DNA from: Acidithiobacillus ferrooxidans ATCC 23270
GTDB lineage: Bacteria; Pseudomonadota; Gammaproteobacteria; Acidithiobacillales; Acidithiobacillaceae
Length of the DNA: 64,000 nt
Assembly: GCF_000021485.1 (NCBI RefSeq)
Contig: NC_011761.1
Span: forward strand, 1,146,001-1,210,000
Reading direction: 5' to 3'
Shown: positions 52,038-61,180 of the stretch, piece after piece
How the letters are laid out: each line of letters starts with the position of its first letter
Numbering within the stretch: position 1 is the stretch's first letter
The notes under the pieces: model-generated
Database searches by the model: none
What the model was told of the DNA's origin: nothing
What the model saw: only the letters and a program-made list of their open reading frames with translations
Program-made: the position numbers and the translations under genes

Positions 52038-52375
52038 TCAGTCATCCCCTTGGCGTGTCGTTCCGCCCATTTCAACCGCTCGTGTATCTTGTCCATGTCC
52101 GGTTTGGGTGTACGGATGCCCTGCGTAGATTTCTTCTGAAAGCAGTGAAGGACGTAGATCCTCTCTTGAAATCGCACCGTGTACACCGCCCGAAATGTAT
52201 CCCCTTTGGAATCCTCGACAATCTCAACCACATCCGCCGAGCCAAAGCCCTTCATCGGCTTGGCCTGCACATGCTTGCCGCCAATTTGCGCCAGATGCAG
52301 CGCATACCCAAAGGTATCCCGCACGTCCCCAGGCATGTCCATGAGGTCCTTTTTGGCAGAGGCCACCCAGAGCAA
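52034..52375 (-). CDS. higB: HigB/Gp49-like RelE-superfamily toxin
   Basis: Encodes 113 residues from TTG 52375; no ATG or GTG exists upstream in frame before a stop. WVASAKKDLMDMPGDVRDTF, GYALHLAQIGG and YTVRFQERIYVLHCFQKKST are the signature blocks of phage-derived Gp49-like/HigB toxins, ribosome-dependent mRNA nucleases. A promoter-like TATAAT stands upstream. Paired with the overlapping XRE antitoxin. Confidence 0.9.
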   Translation of the reverse strand: MLWVASAKKDLMDMPGDVRDTFGYALHLAQIGGKHVQAKPMKGFGSADVVEIVEDSKGDTFRAVYTVRFQERIYVLHCFQKKSTQGIRTPKPDMDKIHERLKWAERHAKGMTE

Positions 52376-52399
52376 ATGGCGTTGCGATGAAACTATGGA

Positions 52400-52430
52400 T
52401 CAAATTATATCTAATTGGGTATAAAGCGCA
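52400..52430 (-). promoter_or_regulatory. Candidate sigma-70 promoter of higBA
   Basis: On the minus strand TTTGCG, a 17-base spacer and TATAAT are found, with the -10 about 25 bases before the TTG start. The -35 is weak. Overlap with the start region would allow repression by HigA. Confidence 0.45.
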
Positions 52431-52442
52431 AACAGGGGCCGC

Positions 52443-54025
52443 TCACAGTTCATACCCCAGCATCCCCAGATTCTTCCGAATCTCATCTTCCAGCCGCCGT
52501 CCTTCTGCGAATTGTTCCGAGAGTTCCTTGGTCAACCTCGCCATCTTTTCTTCGAAAGGCTCATCGTCCTCATCCTTGGCCGCCGCACCCACATAGCGGC
52601 CCGGCGTCAGAACGTGACCGTTCTTGTGGATCTCGTCGAGGCTGGCCGCTTTGCAGAAGCCGGGCACATCCGCATATTCCCCGTCACCATCACCCCGCCA
52701 GTTATGGTAGGTGTCGGCGATCTTCTGGATGTCCTCGTCGGTCAGTTCCCGATGGGTGCGGTCGGCCATGAAACCCATGTTGCGGGCATCGATGAACAGC
52801 ACTTCGCCTGACCGCTCAAAGAGTTCCTTGCCAGCCATGCCGCGTCCGTCATCCCGGTTCTTCGCCAGAAACCACAGGCAGACGGGGATCTGGGTGCTGT
52901 AGAAAAGCTGGCCGGGTAAGGCCATCATACAGTCCACCATATCCGCTTCGATGAGGTTCTTGCGGATCTCGCCCTCGCCGCTGGTGTTGGAGGACATGGA
53001 CCCGTTCGCCAGCACGAGGCCCGCGATGCCATAGGGGGCCAGATGATGGACCATGTGCTGCACCCAGGCGAAGTTGGCGTTGCCGGTGGGTGGTATGCCG
53101 TACTGCCAGCGTTTGTCATCCCGCAGCAGATCGCCACCCCAATCGGAAATATTGAAGGGCGGGTTGGCAAGGATGTAATCGGCACGCAGGTCGGGATGCA
53201 GGTCTTTGTGAAAGCTATCCGCCGCTTCCGGTCCCAGATCGGCCTCGATGCCGCGAATGGCCAAATTCATGAGGGCCAGCTTCCAGGTGTTGGGATTGGA
53301 TTCTTCCCCGTAGACGCTGATGTCGCCCACCTTGCCGCCGTGGGCTTCGATGAACTTTTCGCTTTGTACGAACATGCCGCCGGACCCACAACAGGGGTCA
53401 TAGATGCGTCCCTTGTAGGGGGCCAGCATGGTGACCAAGGTTCTGACCACCGATGCCGGGGTGTAGAACTCACCACCGCGCTTGCCTTCCGCGCTGGCGA
53501 ACCTGCCCAGAAAATACTCGTAGACACGGCCCAGGGTGTCGCGGGCCTGATGTTCCGCCGTGCCGAGGCCAATGGTACCGATGAGGTCCACCAGTTCACC
53601 CAGGCGGCGCTGATCCAGCGTGGGACGGGCATAGCCCTTGGGCAGGATGTTTTTCAGGTGGGGGTTTTCCCGCTCGATCTCGGTCATGGCATCGTCGATG
53701 CGCTTGCCGATGTCCGGCTGTTTGTCGGCGGCCTGCACCCTGTCCTAGCGGCCCGATAAGGGCACCCAGAACACGCCTTCCGCCGTGTATTCGTCGCGGT
53801 CTTCTGCTGCGTAAGTTCCGGCCTCTTCCCGAATGATTTCCGCATGCCTTTGGGCGAAGCGATCCGGGATGTACTTCAGGAAAATGAGGCCCAGCCCAGC
53901 ACCACATGCTTGTAGTCGGCGGCGTCCAGATGGCCGCGCAGTTTGTCGGCGGTGGCCCAGAGTTTGGATTCGAGGCTCTGGCTGGTGGTGTCTTCGGTTT
54001 TCTTCTTGGCTGGTTCGCGCGGCAT
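52443..54025 (-). pseudogene. hsdM: Type I restriction-modification methyltransferase hsdM, broken
   Basis: The N-terminus ([20 protein letters not shown] then [16 protein letters not shown]) starts at the ATG at 54025. A tandem 5-bp duplication (CCCAG twice, 53890-53899) shifts the frame, and an in-frame TAG lies at 53745-53747 (VFWVPLSGR stop [10 protein letters not shown]). Downstream, motif [12 protein letters not shown] and catalytic NPPFNISDW are intact to the natural end. Undoing both lesions gives about 525 residues, normal for HsdM. Neither hsdS nor hsdR is present; higBA lies where they would be. Confidence 0.9.
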
Positions 54026-54089
54026 GGTGTCCCCTTTGCTTTTGTGGTGTTATAGCATGGAATGGCGGGGTGGTAAGAGGGGGGCTGGG

Positions 54090-54248
54090 ATGGCGGGTGT
54101 GATTTATCTGATGACCAACATCGCCATGCCGGGGATGGTCAAGATTGGAAAAACCGAAAATGCGGACACCCTCTTGGGCTTAAATCGAATTCTGTTTGCT
54201 GAGGGTCGGCATAAATGGACCGTGTTGCAGACAAGCGAACAAGATTGA
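54090..54248 (+). pseudogene. Truncated GIY-YIG-type (T5orf172/MUG113-like) fragment
   Basis: The 52-codon frame begins MAGVIYLMTNIAMPGMVKIG and KTENADTLL, the start of T5orf172-type GIY-YIG domain proteins, then changes to unrelated sequence and stops. The full domain needs about 90 residues and its later catalytic residues are missing. It lies just inside the att-like end and is probably a truncated island gene. Confidence 0.55.
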
Positions 54249-54322
54249 ACTGCGCCGGCCTCATACTTGACCGCAATAAATCGGCGTCAGTGCGCTACGG
54301 TTGCTGTTTCGCACCCTGCGAG

Positions 54323-54457
54323 GGTGTGACAAATTTGTGTCACGATGTAACCTAAGTTCCTGGTGTGTGACATTGATTGACGTAGATTATGGCTTTGGCA
54401 AGCGGCGCAACTTATTGATAAATAAAGGGCTAAGATGAGAGTTACTGAATGGCATTC
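54323..54457 (+). other. att-like island end, copy 2, abutting tRNA-Ala
   Basis: Matches 5629-5762 over its whole length: the TGTGACAAATTTGTGTCA near-palindrome, the 38-base identical block at 54387-54424 and the core TACTGAATGGCATTC. The core enters the anticodon loop of a tRNA-Ala 3' half, so this is the chromosome junction of an island. Confidence 0.75.
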
Positions 54458-54493
54458 AAGAGGTCGGCGGTTCGATCCCGCCTGGCTCCACCA
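54449..54493 (+). tRNA. 3' half of a tRNA-Ala(GGC) gene (attachment-site fragment)
   Basis: ATGGCAT is the anticodon loop with GGC, followed by TCAAG (3' anticodon stem), AGGTC, the T arm GGCGGTTCGATCCCGCC, the acceptor strand TGGCTCC, A and CCA. The 5' side of the anticodon stem is not complementary (ACTGA against TCAAG), so the 5' half of the tRNA is missing here and the sequence left of it belongs to the island. A functional copy must exist elsewhere. Confidence 0.8.
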
Positions 54494-54496
54494 AAT

Positions 54497-54520
54497 CAAA
54501 AGGCTGATCAGCCTTTTTTC
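54497..54520 (+). terminator. Terminator after the tRNA-Ala 3' end
   Basis: AAAAGGCTGATCAGCCTTTTTT is a perfect palindrome with a T-run, three bases after CCA, suited to end tRNA transcription. Confidence 0.85.
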
Positions 54521-54630
54521 CTCCCCGAAACGCAAAGCATGCATCTCGCCTGTTCCTGACAGGGCGCAATTCTTACAGGTTAAACTGATGGCGATATGGT
54601 GGCTGATTCCTTTGCTGACGAGGTTTTCCC

Positions 54631-55767
54631 TTGCAGGATGATCGGCTTTTTCCCTATGGTCATGCCCGCGGGGCGGGTTGGCGCGAAGCATTGTCCAGCG
54701 CTCTGGAGATGGCGGGACCGCGGGTGCGTGGTGGTACGCTGGGCTTTCTCTACGTCACCGACAGCTTTGAGTCCGATTTGCCGGATATCCTGAGCGCTGT
54801 GCGGGAACAGACCGGGGTACCCCACTGGACGGGATGCGTGGGGGCCGGCATCTGCGCGACCGCGCAGGAATACCTGGACGAACCGGCACTGGCTTTTATG
54901 GTGACGGATTTTCCCGAAACGGAATTTCGCCTCTTTGCCGGTATGGGCCCTTACCGGACCGGCAAGAGTTGGCCGACCGGACCGGGTCGTCCACCCTACT
55001 TTGCTATTGTTCATGGTGACTCCCAGACGCCGGATCTGCCTGATCTGGTCCGTGATTTTGCCGGGCAGATGGGCAGCGGTTTCATTACCGGGGGAATATG
55101 CAGCAGTCGCACCGACGGCGCGCAACTGGTGGATGAAGTCGTGCATGGCGGATTGAGCGGGGTGACGTTCAGCGAAAATATCGCCGTCGCTACCCGTCTG
55201 ACCCAGGGCTGCAGTCCCATCGGGCCGATCCATCACATCAACGAAGCCCACAACAATGTAATTTCCCGTCTGGATGACCGTCCGGCGCTGGATGTGTTTA
55301 ATGACGAGACCTGCGACATCCTCTCCCGGGATTTGCAGCGGGCGGCGGGCTTCATTTTTGTTGCGATGCCGGTGAAGAATGATGACCGTGGCGACTACAT
55401 GGTGCGTACCCTGGTGGGCATCGACATCGAGCGCAAGCTGCTGGCGATCGGCGAATATGCAGAGGCCGGTCAGTCCCTGATGTTCTGCAAGCGGGATAGC
55501 GGTACGGCGGGCGAGGATCTCGAACGTATGCTCTCGGACATCAGCCGCCTGGCGGATGGAAGAAAGATCCGTGGGGGTCTTTATTTCACTTGTGTTTGGC
55601 GCGGCCAGAATCTGTTTGGCCCCGATTCTGCGGAATTGCGGATGATCCGGGACGGTCTGGGTGACTTCCCGTTGGTGGGTTTTTTTGCCAATGCCGAGAT
55701 TTCTCATGATAAAATATACGGTTATACAGGGGTGCTTACCCTGTTTCTGGATGCACCCACTTCCTGA
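54631..55767 (+). CDS. FIST-domain sensory protein
   Basis: Encodes 378 residues from TTG 54631; no ATG or GTG with a good RBS is in frame nearby, so the start is uncertain. The N-terminal FIST domain has GGTLGFLYVTDSFESDLPDI and WTGCVGAGICATAQEYLDEP; the FIST_C part has LLAIGEYAEAGQSLMFCKRD and FTCVWRGQNLFGPDSAELRM near the end. FIST proteins are predicted small-ligand sensors. It is the first gene of conserved chromosome after the island end. Confidence 0.82.
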   Translation: MQDDRLFPYGHARGAGWREALSSALEMAGPRVRGGTLGFLYVTDSFESDLPDILSAVREQTGVPHWTGCVGAGICATAQEYLDEPALAFMVTDFPETEFRLFAGMGPYRTGKSWPTGPGRPPYFAIVHGDSQTPDLPDLVRDFAGQMGSGFITGGICSSRTDGAQLVDEVVHGGLSGVTFSENIAVATRLTQGCSPIGPIHHINEAHNNVISRLDDRPALDVFNDETCDILSRDLQRAAGFIFVAMPVKNDDRGDYMVRTLVGIDIERKLLAIGEYAEAGQSLMFCKRDSGTAGEDLERMLSDISRLADGRKIRGGLYFTCVWRGQNLFGPDSAELRMIRDGLGDFPLVGFFANAEISHDKIYGYTGVLTLFLDAPTS

Positions 55768-55845
55768 ACCGTCAGTTGACTTTCAGCCATGGTGATCAGG
55801 CACCCGCTCTGTGCTAGAGTACACCGCTTATATTAGAGGTTGATA

Positions 55846-57603
55846 ATGGCACAGATACCGGCGCAGCGGATGGATCAGCGGTTGATGCGGGAAGGGCGGC
55901 GCACCCGGGGTACGCTCTATTTCGGCATCGGACTGGGCCTGGCGGCTGGCCTGCTGATCATTCTCCAGGCCTTTCTGTTGGCGCACATCGTCGACGATGT
56001 CTCTTTTCATGGCTGGAATCTCGCGGCGGTGATGCCGCTGCTCTGGATCATGCTCGCTCTTTTCGTCGTGCGTGCGGGGTTTTCCTGGGCGAGCGAACTG
56101 GTCGCCTTTCACGCCAGCGCGCGTATCAAGACCTACCTGCGCGAGCGCCTGCTTTCCCACCTTCTGAACCTGGGGCCGGTGGCCGTGGCGGGTGAGCGCA
56201 GCGCCGACATCGCCAGCACCATGATTGAAGGTGTCGAGGCGCTGGAGCCTTACTTTTCGCGTTACCTGCCGCAAATGGCCTTGGTCAGCCTCATACCGCT
56301 GGCCATCCTCGTGTTCGTTTTCCCCGCAGACTGGATCAGCGGCCTGATTCTCCTCATCGCCGGGCCGCTCGTGCCCTTCTTCATGGTGCTGGTGGGCTAC
56401 AAGGCGGAGGCCATCAACCAGCGTCAGTGGCGCAAGATGCTGTTGATGAGTGCCCATTTTCTGGATATGGTGCAGGGCTTGACCACGCTGAAAATCTTCG
56501 GCCGCGCCAAGGACGAGATCGAGATCGTCGCACGTATTTCGGATGACTACCGGCGCACCACCATGGCCGGGTTGCGGGTGGCCTTCCTGACGTCGGCGGT
56601 GCTGGAATTTTTTGCGAGCGTGTCCATCGCTCTGGTGGCCGTATCGTTGGGTGCGCGTCTGCTGGAGATCCCTCCCCCGGTCACCTTTTATACCGCCTTC
56701 TTCGTTCTTTTACTGGCACCGGAGTATTTCAACCCGCTGCGTGGCCTCGCCATCCATTATCATGCGCGGATGAGCGCCATTGCCGCCGCCAGACGCATCT
56801 TCGATATCCTCGACACGCCGCTGCCGGCACAGGGTACGCAGACGATGGCGTACCCCGACACCCAATCCGTCAGTCTCTCGGTGCACGACCTGCATTTCTC
56901 CTATGAGGAGGGCCGGGTGGCGCTGGCGGGTGTCAATGCCGAGTTCCCGGCGGGCAAGGTCACTGCGCTGGTGGGCGCCAGCGGAGCGGGCAAGAGTACC
57001 CTCGCCAATGCGTTGCTCGGCTTTGTGCAACCGGATTCGGGAGAAATCCTGATCAATGGCCGGATCCCTTTGGCCGTCCTGGACCGGGAAAGCTGGTGGC
57101 GGCAACTGGCCTGGGTGCCGCAGAATCCCCGCCTGTTTCACGGTACCATCGCCGAAAATATCCGCATCGGGCGCCCTGATGCGGATATGGCCGCCCTGCG
57201 GGAGGCCGCGAAAAACGCTCACGCGCTGGAATTCATCGAGGCTTTGCCCCAGGGCTTCGATACCCCGGTGGGGGATCTGGGGCAGGGCCTTTCCGGCGGC
57301 CAGATTCAGCGCGTCGCCTTGGCCCGCGCCTTTGTCAAAAACCCACCGATCTTCATTCTGGATGAGGCTACGGCGAGTCTGGACATGGAGAATGAATCGC
57401 TAGTCCTGGACGCCATGCAGCGGCTGATCCAGGGACGAACGGCGATCGTCATTGCGCACCGCCTGGCGATGGCAGAACGCGCTGATCAGATCCTGGTCAT
57501 GGACGCCGGGAAAGTGGTCGAAGCCGGTACCCATAATGCACTTTTGGCGGCTGGCGGTGTCTACGCAAGGCTGGCGGCAGCCTATCGGGGGGACCATGCG
57601 TGA
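55846..57603 (+). CDS. cydD: CydD subunit of the cytochrome bd-assembly thiol exporter (ABC)
   Basis: Encodes 585 residues from ATG 55846; TTG 55840 is possible. Six membrane helices precede an ABC domain with Walker A VGASGAGKSTLANALLGF, signature LSGGQIQRVALARAF and Walker B PPIFILDEATASLD. In the family, CydDC exports cysteine and glutathione and is needed for cytochrome bd oxidase assembly. It overlaps cydC by eight bases, as expected for the heterodimer. Confidence 0.9.
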   Translation: MAQIPAQRMDQRLMREGRRTRGTLYFGIGLGLAAGLLIILQAFLLAHIVDDVSFHGWNLAAVMPLLWIMLALFVVRAGFSWASELVAFHASARIKTYLRERLLSHLLNLGPVAVAGERSADIASTMIEGVEALEPYFSRYLPQMALVSLIPLAILVFVFPADWISGLILLIAGPLVPFFMVLVGYKAEAINQRQWRKMLLMSAHFLDMVQGLTTLKIFGRAKDEIEIVARISDDYRRTTMAGLRVAFLTSAVLEFFASVSIALVAVSLGARLLEIPPPVTFYTAFFVLLLAPEYFNPLRGLAIHYHARMSAIAAARRIFDILDTPLPAQGTQTMAYPDTQSVSLSVHDLHFSYEEGRVALAGVNAEFPAGKVTALVGASGAGKSTLANALLGFVQPDSGEILINGRIPLAVLDRESWWRQLAWVPQNPRLFHGTIAENIRIGRPDADMAALREAAKNAHALEFIEALPQGFDTPVGDLGQGLSGGQIQRVALARAFVKNPPIFILDEATASLDMENESLVLDAMQRLIQGRTAIVIAHRLAMAERADQILVMDAGKVVEAGTHNALLAAGGVYARLAAAYRGDHA

Positions 57604-59353
57604 TCTTTACCGGCTGCTGAAACTGTTTGGGCCCTTTAAGTTCTGGATGCTGGGAGGCGCCTTTCTGGCCCTGCTGACCATTCTTTCCAATTTCGGTCTG
57701 CTGGCCCTTTCCGGCTGGTTTCTGGCGAGTGCGGCGCTGGCCGGACTGGGTGGTTACGCCACCATGAATTTATATAACTTCTTCCTGCCGGCTGCCGGGG
57801 TGCGCGCTTTTGCGACGACCCGGGTCATCTCGCGCTGGCTGGAGCGCATTGTCACCCATGAGGCGACGTTCCGTCTGCTGGCCCAGTTGCGCACCTGGTT
57901 CTACACCCGCCTCGAGCCGCTCGCGCCCGCCGGGCTGCAAGGTTATCGTTCCGGCGATATTCTTTCGCGCCTCGTCGCCGATATCGATATTCTGAATAAT
58001 TTTTACCTGCGGGTGTTTACGCCGTTTCTGGTGGCCGGGGTGGCGACGCTCACGATGGCGGGCGTCTTCGCTTTTTTCTCCTGGCGGTTGGCCATTGCAC
58101 TCTTTCTTTTCCTCGCGGTTACCGGCCTGCTTCTACCGCTCCTCACGGAGCGGCTGGGTGCGCGCAGTGGCGCCGAGATGACCGGCATCCAGTCGGATTA
58201 CCGGGTACAGGTGGTGGACGGCATGCAGGGCATGGCTGAACTGTTGACCTATAATGCCGGGCCGGAGATTCTGCGACGCACGGGCACACTCAACGATGCG
58301 CTGCTCCGGCGGCAGGCCCACATGGCGCAGATCGCCGGATTCGGCAACGCCGGCATGGGATTCATGGGCAATCTGGCGATTTGGGTTGTCGTGGTGCTGG
58401 CTATTCCTCTGGTCCATGGCAGGGTTCTGGGCAATTCGGATCTGCCCCTCCTGGCCCTCGGCGTGATGGGTTCCTTCGAGGCCATCGCCGCCTTGCCGCT
58501 GGCCTTTCAGTTTCTGGGGCAAACCCGCGCGGCCGCGCGCCGTATTTTTGAGGTGGCGGATACGCCCTTGCCGTTTCCGGATGCATCGGGACCCGCACCG
58601 CGGGTGGACCGGCCGGATCTGGAGCTCAAGGATCTGCACCTGCGCTATCCCGGCGCCCAACGCGACGCCCTGGCAGGCGTGGACCTCAGCATCCCGGCGG
58701 GCACATGGGTTGCGATCCTGGGGGCGACCGGGGCTGGCAAGAGCAGCCTCGCCAACCTGCTGCTGCGTTTCTATGACTATCAATCGGGCAACGCGTATCT
58801 GGGTGGCCATGAGTTGCGGGATTTCCCGGCAGACAATCTGCGCGCATATTTCGCTGTCGTATCCCAGCGCTCTTATCTCTTTCACAGTACGATCCGCGAC
58901 AACCTGCTGGTGGCCAAGGGCGAGGCGGAGGAGGATGAACTCTGGGCGGCGCTGGCCACGGCACAGCTTGCGGAGTTCGTGCGCAGTCAGCCCCAGGGCC
59001 TGGATACCATTGTCGGCGAAGGCGGGGTGAAACTCTCCGGTGGTCAAGGCCGGAGAGTGGCCATTGCCCGGGCGATTCTCAAGGACGCTCCGTGGCTGAT
59101 TCTGGATGAGCCGACCGAAGGGCTCGATCCGGTGACCGAGATGGAGTTCCTCAAAGACCTGCGCCAGATCATGGAAGGCCGCACCGTGCTCTATATTACC
59201 CATCGTCTGGTGGGCCTGGAGCACATGGACTGCGTTCATATTCTCGACGAGGGGCGGATCGTGGAGTCGGGGACCTATGGGGAGCTTTTACAGCGGGATG
59301 GACAACTCAGCCATTTCGCCACGTTCGGACAGGCTATTCCGGAGATTCACTAA
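57596..59353 (+). CDS. cydC: CydC subunit of the cytochrome bd-assembly thiol exporter (ABC)
   Basis: Encodes 585 residues from ATG 57596, inside the end of cydD. Membrane region GWFLASAALAGLGGYATMNL and VRAFATTRVISRWLERIVTH are typical of CydC. The ATPase shows ILGATGAGKSSLANLLLRF, signature LSGGQGRRVAIARAI and LILDEPTEGLDPVTE. It forms the heterodimer with CydD. No cydAB genes are in the window. Its stop overlaps the end of a convergent gene by four bases. Confidence 0.9.
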   Translation: MRDLYRLLKLFGPFKFWMLGGAFLALLTILSNFGLLALSGWFLASAALAGLGGYATMNLYNFFLPAAGVRAFATTRVISRWLERIVTHEATFRLLAQLRTWFYTRLEPLAPAGLQGYRSGDILSRLVADIDILNNFYLRVFTPFLVAGVATLTMAGVFAFFSWRLAIALFLFLAVTGLLLPLLTERLGARSGAEMTGIQSDYRVQVVDGMQGMAELLTYNAGPEILRRTGTLNDALLRRQAHMAQIAGFGNAGMGFMGNLAIWVVVVLAIPLVHGRVLGNSDLPLLALGVMGSFEAIAALPLAFQFLGQTRAAARRIFEVADTPLPFPDASGPAPRVDRPDLELKDLHLRYPGAQRDALAGVDLSIPAGTWVAILGATGAGKSSLANLLLRFYDYQSGNAYLGGHELRDFPADNLRAYFAVVSQRSYLFHSTIRDNLLVAKGEAEEDELWAALATAQLAEFVRSQPQGLDTIVGEGGVKLSGGQGRRVAIARAILKDAPWLILDEPTEGLDPVTEMEFLKDLRQIMEGRTVLYITHRLVGLEHMDCVHILDEGRIVESGTYGELLQRDGQLSHFATFGQAIPEIH

Positions 59354-59697
59354 TTCTGGCGGCCGCCGCGGAAGCCGGAGAGCAGTTTCCGTTCCGTGGC
59401 CTCAGCTTGCTGCACGCTGGACTGGCAGGCCGCGCCGGAGGGGTTCCGCACGCACTTCAACTCGTCATCCAGCACCGCCGTGCCCGCTTTTTGCAACTGT
59501 GCCTGGCTGCTGCGGCTCCGGGGAGTGCTGGTTACCCACGACACCCCGTAACCGAGCGCCGAAGAGAGCAGTGTAGCCACCAGGAACACCAGCATCATAC
59601 GGGTAAAACCGTGTTCTAGTCCCTGCTCGTCAAAGTAGCGCCTGCTGTACCAAGCGAATAGCGGATAACTGACCGTGCCCGCGACCAATCCCCACAT
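59350..59697 (-). CDS. Small membrane protein of unknown function
   Basis: Encodes 115 residues with two membrane segments (LVAGTVSYPLFAWYSRRY and MMLVFLVATLLSSALGYGVS) and a Cys-containing periplasmic-type tail (DDELKCVRNPSGAACQSSVQ). Two cysteines could form a disulfide. It starts four bases after ygfZ ends, so the two probably form one transcript. No family is recognised. Confidence 0.6.
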   Translation of the reverse strand: MWGLVAGTVSYPLFAWYSRRYFDEQGLEHGFTRMMLVFLVATLLSSALGYGVSWVTSTPRSRSSQAQLQKAGTAVLDDELKCVRNPSGAACQSSVQQAEATERKLLSGFRGGRQN

Positions 59698-59700
59698 AGG

Positions 59701-60666
59701 CTATTCCTCGCTGACAATGTCCAGAGGCAGGGTGTAGGGAAGTTTCCCCAGACTCAGAGGCGTGCCGCCCGGCGCCCCGGCCATCAGCGACTCCCCGGCG
59801 TTGGCGGCACGTAAAACGGCCAAGGCGGCAAAACCGCCCAGGGGATCCTGTGCGGCGTTGATAACGATGCCGATGCTCTGTGCACCCATGCTGGTGCAAA
59901 AGATTTCTTCGCCCGCCTGCAGTGGCGCCGACGCCGCGACCCGGTAGGTCTGGTTCTTGAGCTTGCCGAGATAGTGGGAGCGGGCGACGATCTCCTGCCC
60001 AGGATAGCAGCCCTTCTTGAAATTGATGCCCCCCAGCACCTCCAGATTCAGTTCCTGGGGAATGATTTTTTCCGTAGTGGCGCGGCTGATCATACCGACA
60101 CCCGCCTGTATGGCCCACAGGCGCCAGTCCTCCGCGGCGCCGGATCGCGCGCCCGCTGCCCCCAGCTTGGCGCTCAGGGCCTCCACACGGGATGCGGGCA
60201 GAATGATCAGGAAGGCCTCCGCTTCCGCCCAGGGCAGGCGGGTAATGATGGCGTCGTCATGAACCACCCCGCTGTTGCCGCTTTTCCCCAACGCGATACC
60301 GAGGGCGCGGCCGAGTAGTTCCCCCGCACCGTTGCCATGGACGGCCAGCAAGGTGAATTCCGGTTCCCCCCGTTTGATCTCCAGCTTGGCCATCATTCGG
60401 AACTTGCGCAGACGCTCGATGACGGTATCGGCCATATCGTCGGCCAGACTCAGCCAAAAGTCGCTGCCATCGCGCTGTACGTAAAAATTGGCGATCATGC
60501 GTCCTTTGGCCGTGCTGTAGCTGCTCCATTGTCCGTGACCACTGGCCAGGGCACGCAGATCGTTGGAGAATTGCCCCTGTAAAAACTTTTCGGCATCCAC
60601 GCCACTGGCGTGAATCAGGCCCAGTTCCGTATGCAGGGGGACAAAGGTAATGACGGCTGAAGACAT
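59701..60666 (-). CDS. ygfZ: YgfZ/GcvT-like tRNA-modifying folate-binding protein
   Basis: Encodes 321 residues. The signature K-G-C-Y-x-G-Q-E is exact (FKKGCYPGQEIVARSHYLGK), and VDAEKFLQGQFSNDLRAL at the N-terminus is typical. YgfZ binds folate and supports iron-sulfur enzyme maturation such as MiaB. Neighbours ygfX-like and nadB match the arrangement seen in other proteobacteria. Confidence 0.92.
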   Translation of the reverse strand: MSSAVITFVPLHTELGLIHASGVDAEKFLQGQFSNDLRALASGHGQWSSYSTAKGRMIANFYVQRDGSDFWLSLADDMADTVIERLRKFRMMAKLEIKRGEPEFTLLAVHGNGAGELLGRALGIALGKSGNSGVVHDDAIITRLPWAEAEAFLIILPASRVEALSAKLGAAGARSGAAEDWRLWAIQAGVGMISRATTEKIIPQELNLEVLGGINFKKGCYPGQEIVARSHYLGKLKNQTYRVAASAPLQAGEEIFCTSMGAQSIGIVINAAQDPLGGFAALAVLRAANAGESLMAGAPGGTPLSLGKLPYTLPLDIVSEE

Positions 60667-60715
60667 GCGGATCGACTCCCGTTTGCAGAAACAGCACGGC
60701 CCCGATCATACCCCC

Positions 60716-61180
60716 ATGGCCGACGGCGACAAAGTCCTGCCAGATCTATGCTTCGGCAGTGCCGGGCGACAACGCTGGTTGCAAAGTATTCCCTGCATCC
60801 TGGCTTTGCTTTGCGCGGGCTTTACGATGCTGCATGACTGGCGCTGGGGGCTGGTGCTGCTCGTCGTGCTGCTGGCATGGGTGGTCTGGCGCTGCCCCTG
60901 GAGTCTGCGCACGAATCAGGACATGCCGGAGGCCCTGTTGTCCGGCAGGGACGGCGGTCTGCAGGTACGGATGGACAGCGGCAGCGTGCTGCCCGTTCAT
61001 CTGCGCGCCCGGCCATTTCTGCACCCGCGCCTCGGCATGATCCCCCTGCGGAGCGGCGATGGCCGTCGCGCGGTGCTGATTGGTCTGTTCGCCGCCGGGA
61101 ACGATCCCTGGCGCCGCTGGCGCCTCAGGCTGCGCCAGGAATGGGACGCAAAAACGGAGACTGCTGATCCCGCTGGCTGA
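60716..61180 (+). CDS. YgfX/CptA-like membrane protein
   Basis: Encodes 154 residues from ATG 60716; ATG 60665 would give 171 and overlap ygfZ. Two adjacent membrane helices (IPCILALLCAGFTMLHDWRW, GLVLLVVLLAWVVWRCPW) are followed by a soluble C-terminus with RRWRLRLRQEW, the layout of YgfX proteins. The place between ygfZ and nadB supports this. YgfX of E. coli is linked to SdhE and cell division; the call rests mostly on context. The 3' end overlaps nadB convergently by 56 bases. Confidence 0.6.
   Translation: MADGDKVLPDLCFGSAGRQRWLQSIPCILALLCAGFTMLHDWRWGLVLLVVLLAWVVWRCPWSLRTNQDMPEALLSGRDGGLQVRMDSGSVLPVHLRARPFLHPRLGMIPLRSGDGRRAVLIGLFAAGNDPWRRWRLRLRQEWDAKTETADPAG

Noticed and set aside
5763-54322. 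Reading the two att copies as simple attL and attR of one element
   Set aside because: attL and attR should share only the core; these share about 120 bases left of it. Tandem islands or two related ends fit better.
54287-54691. Minus-strand ORF containing SQAGSNRRPLECHS
   Set aside because: It is the antisense of the tRNA-Ala 3' half and att sequence; such spurious peptides are common opposite tRNA genes.
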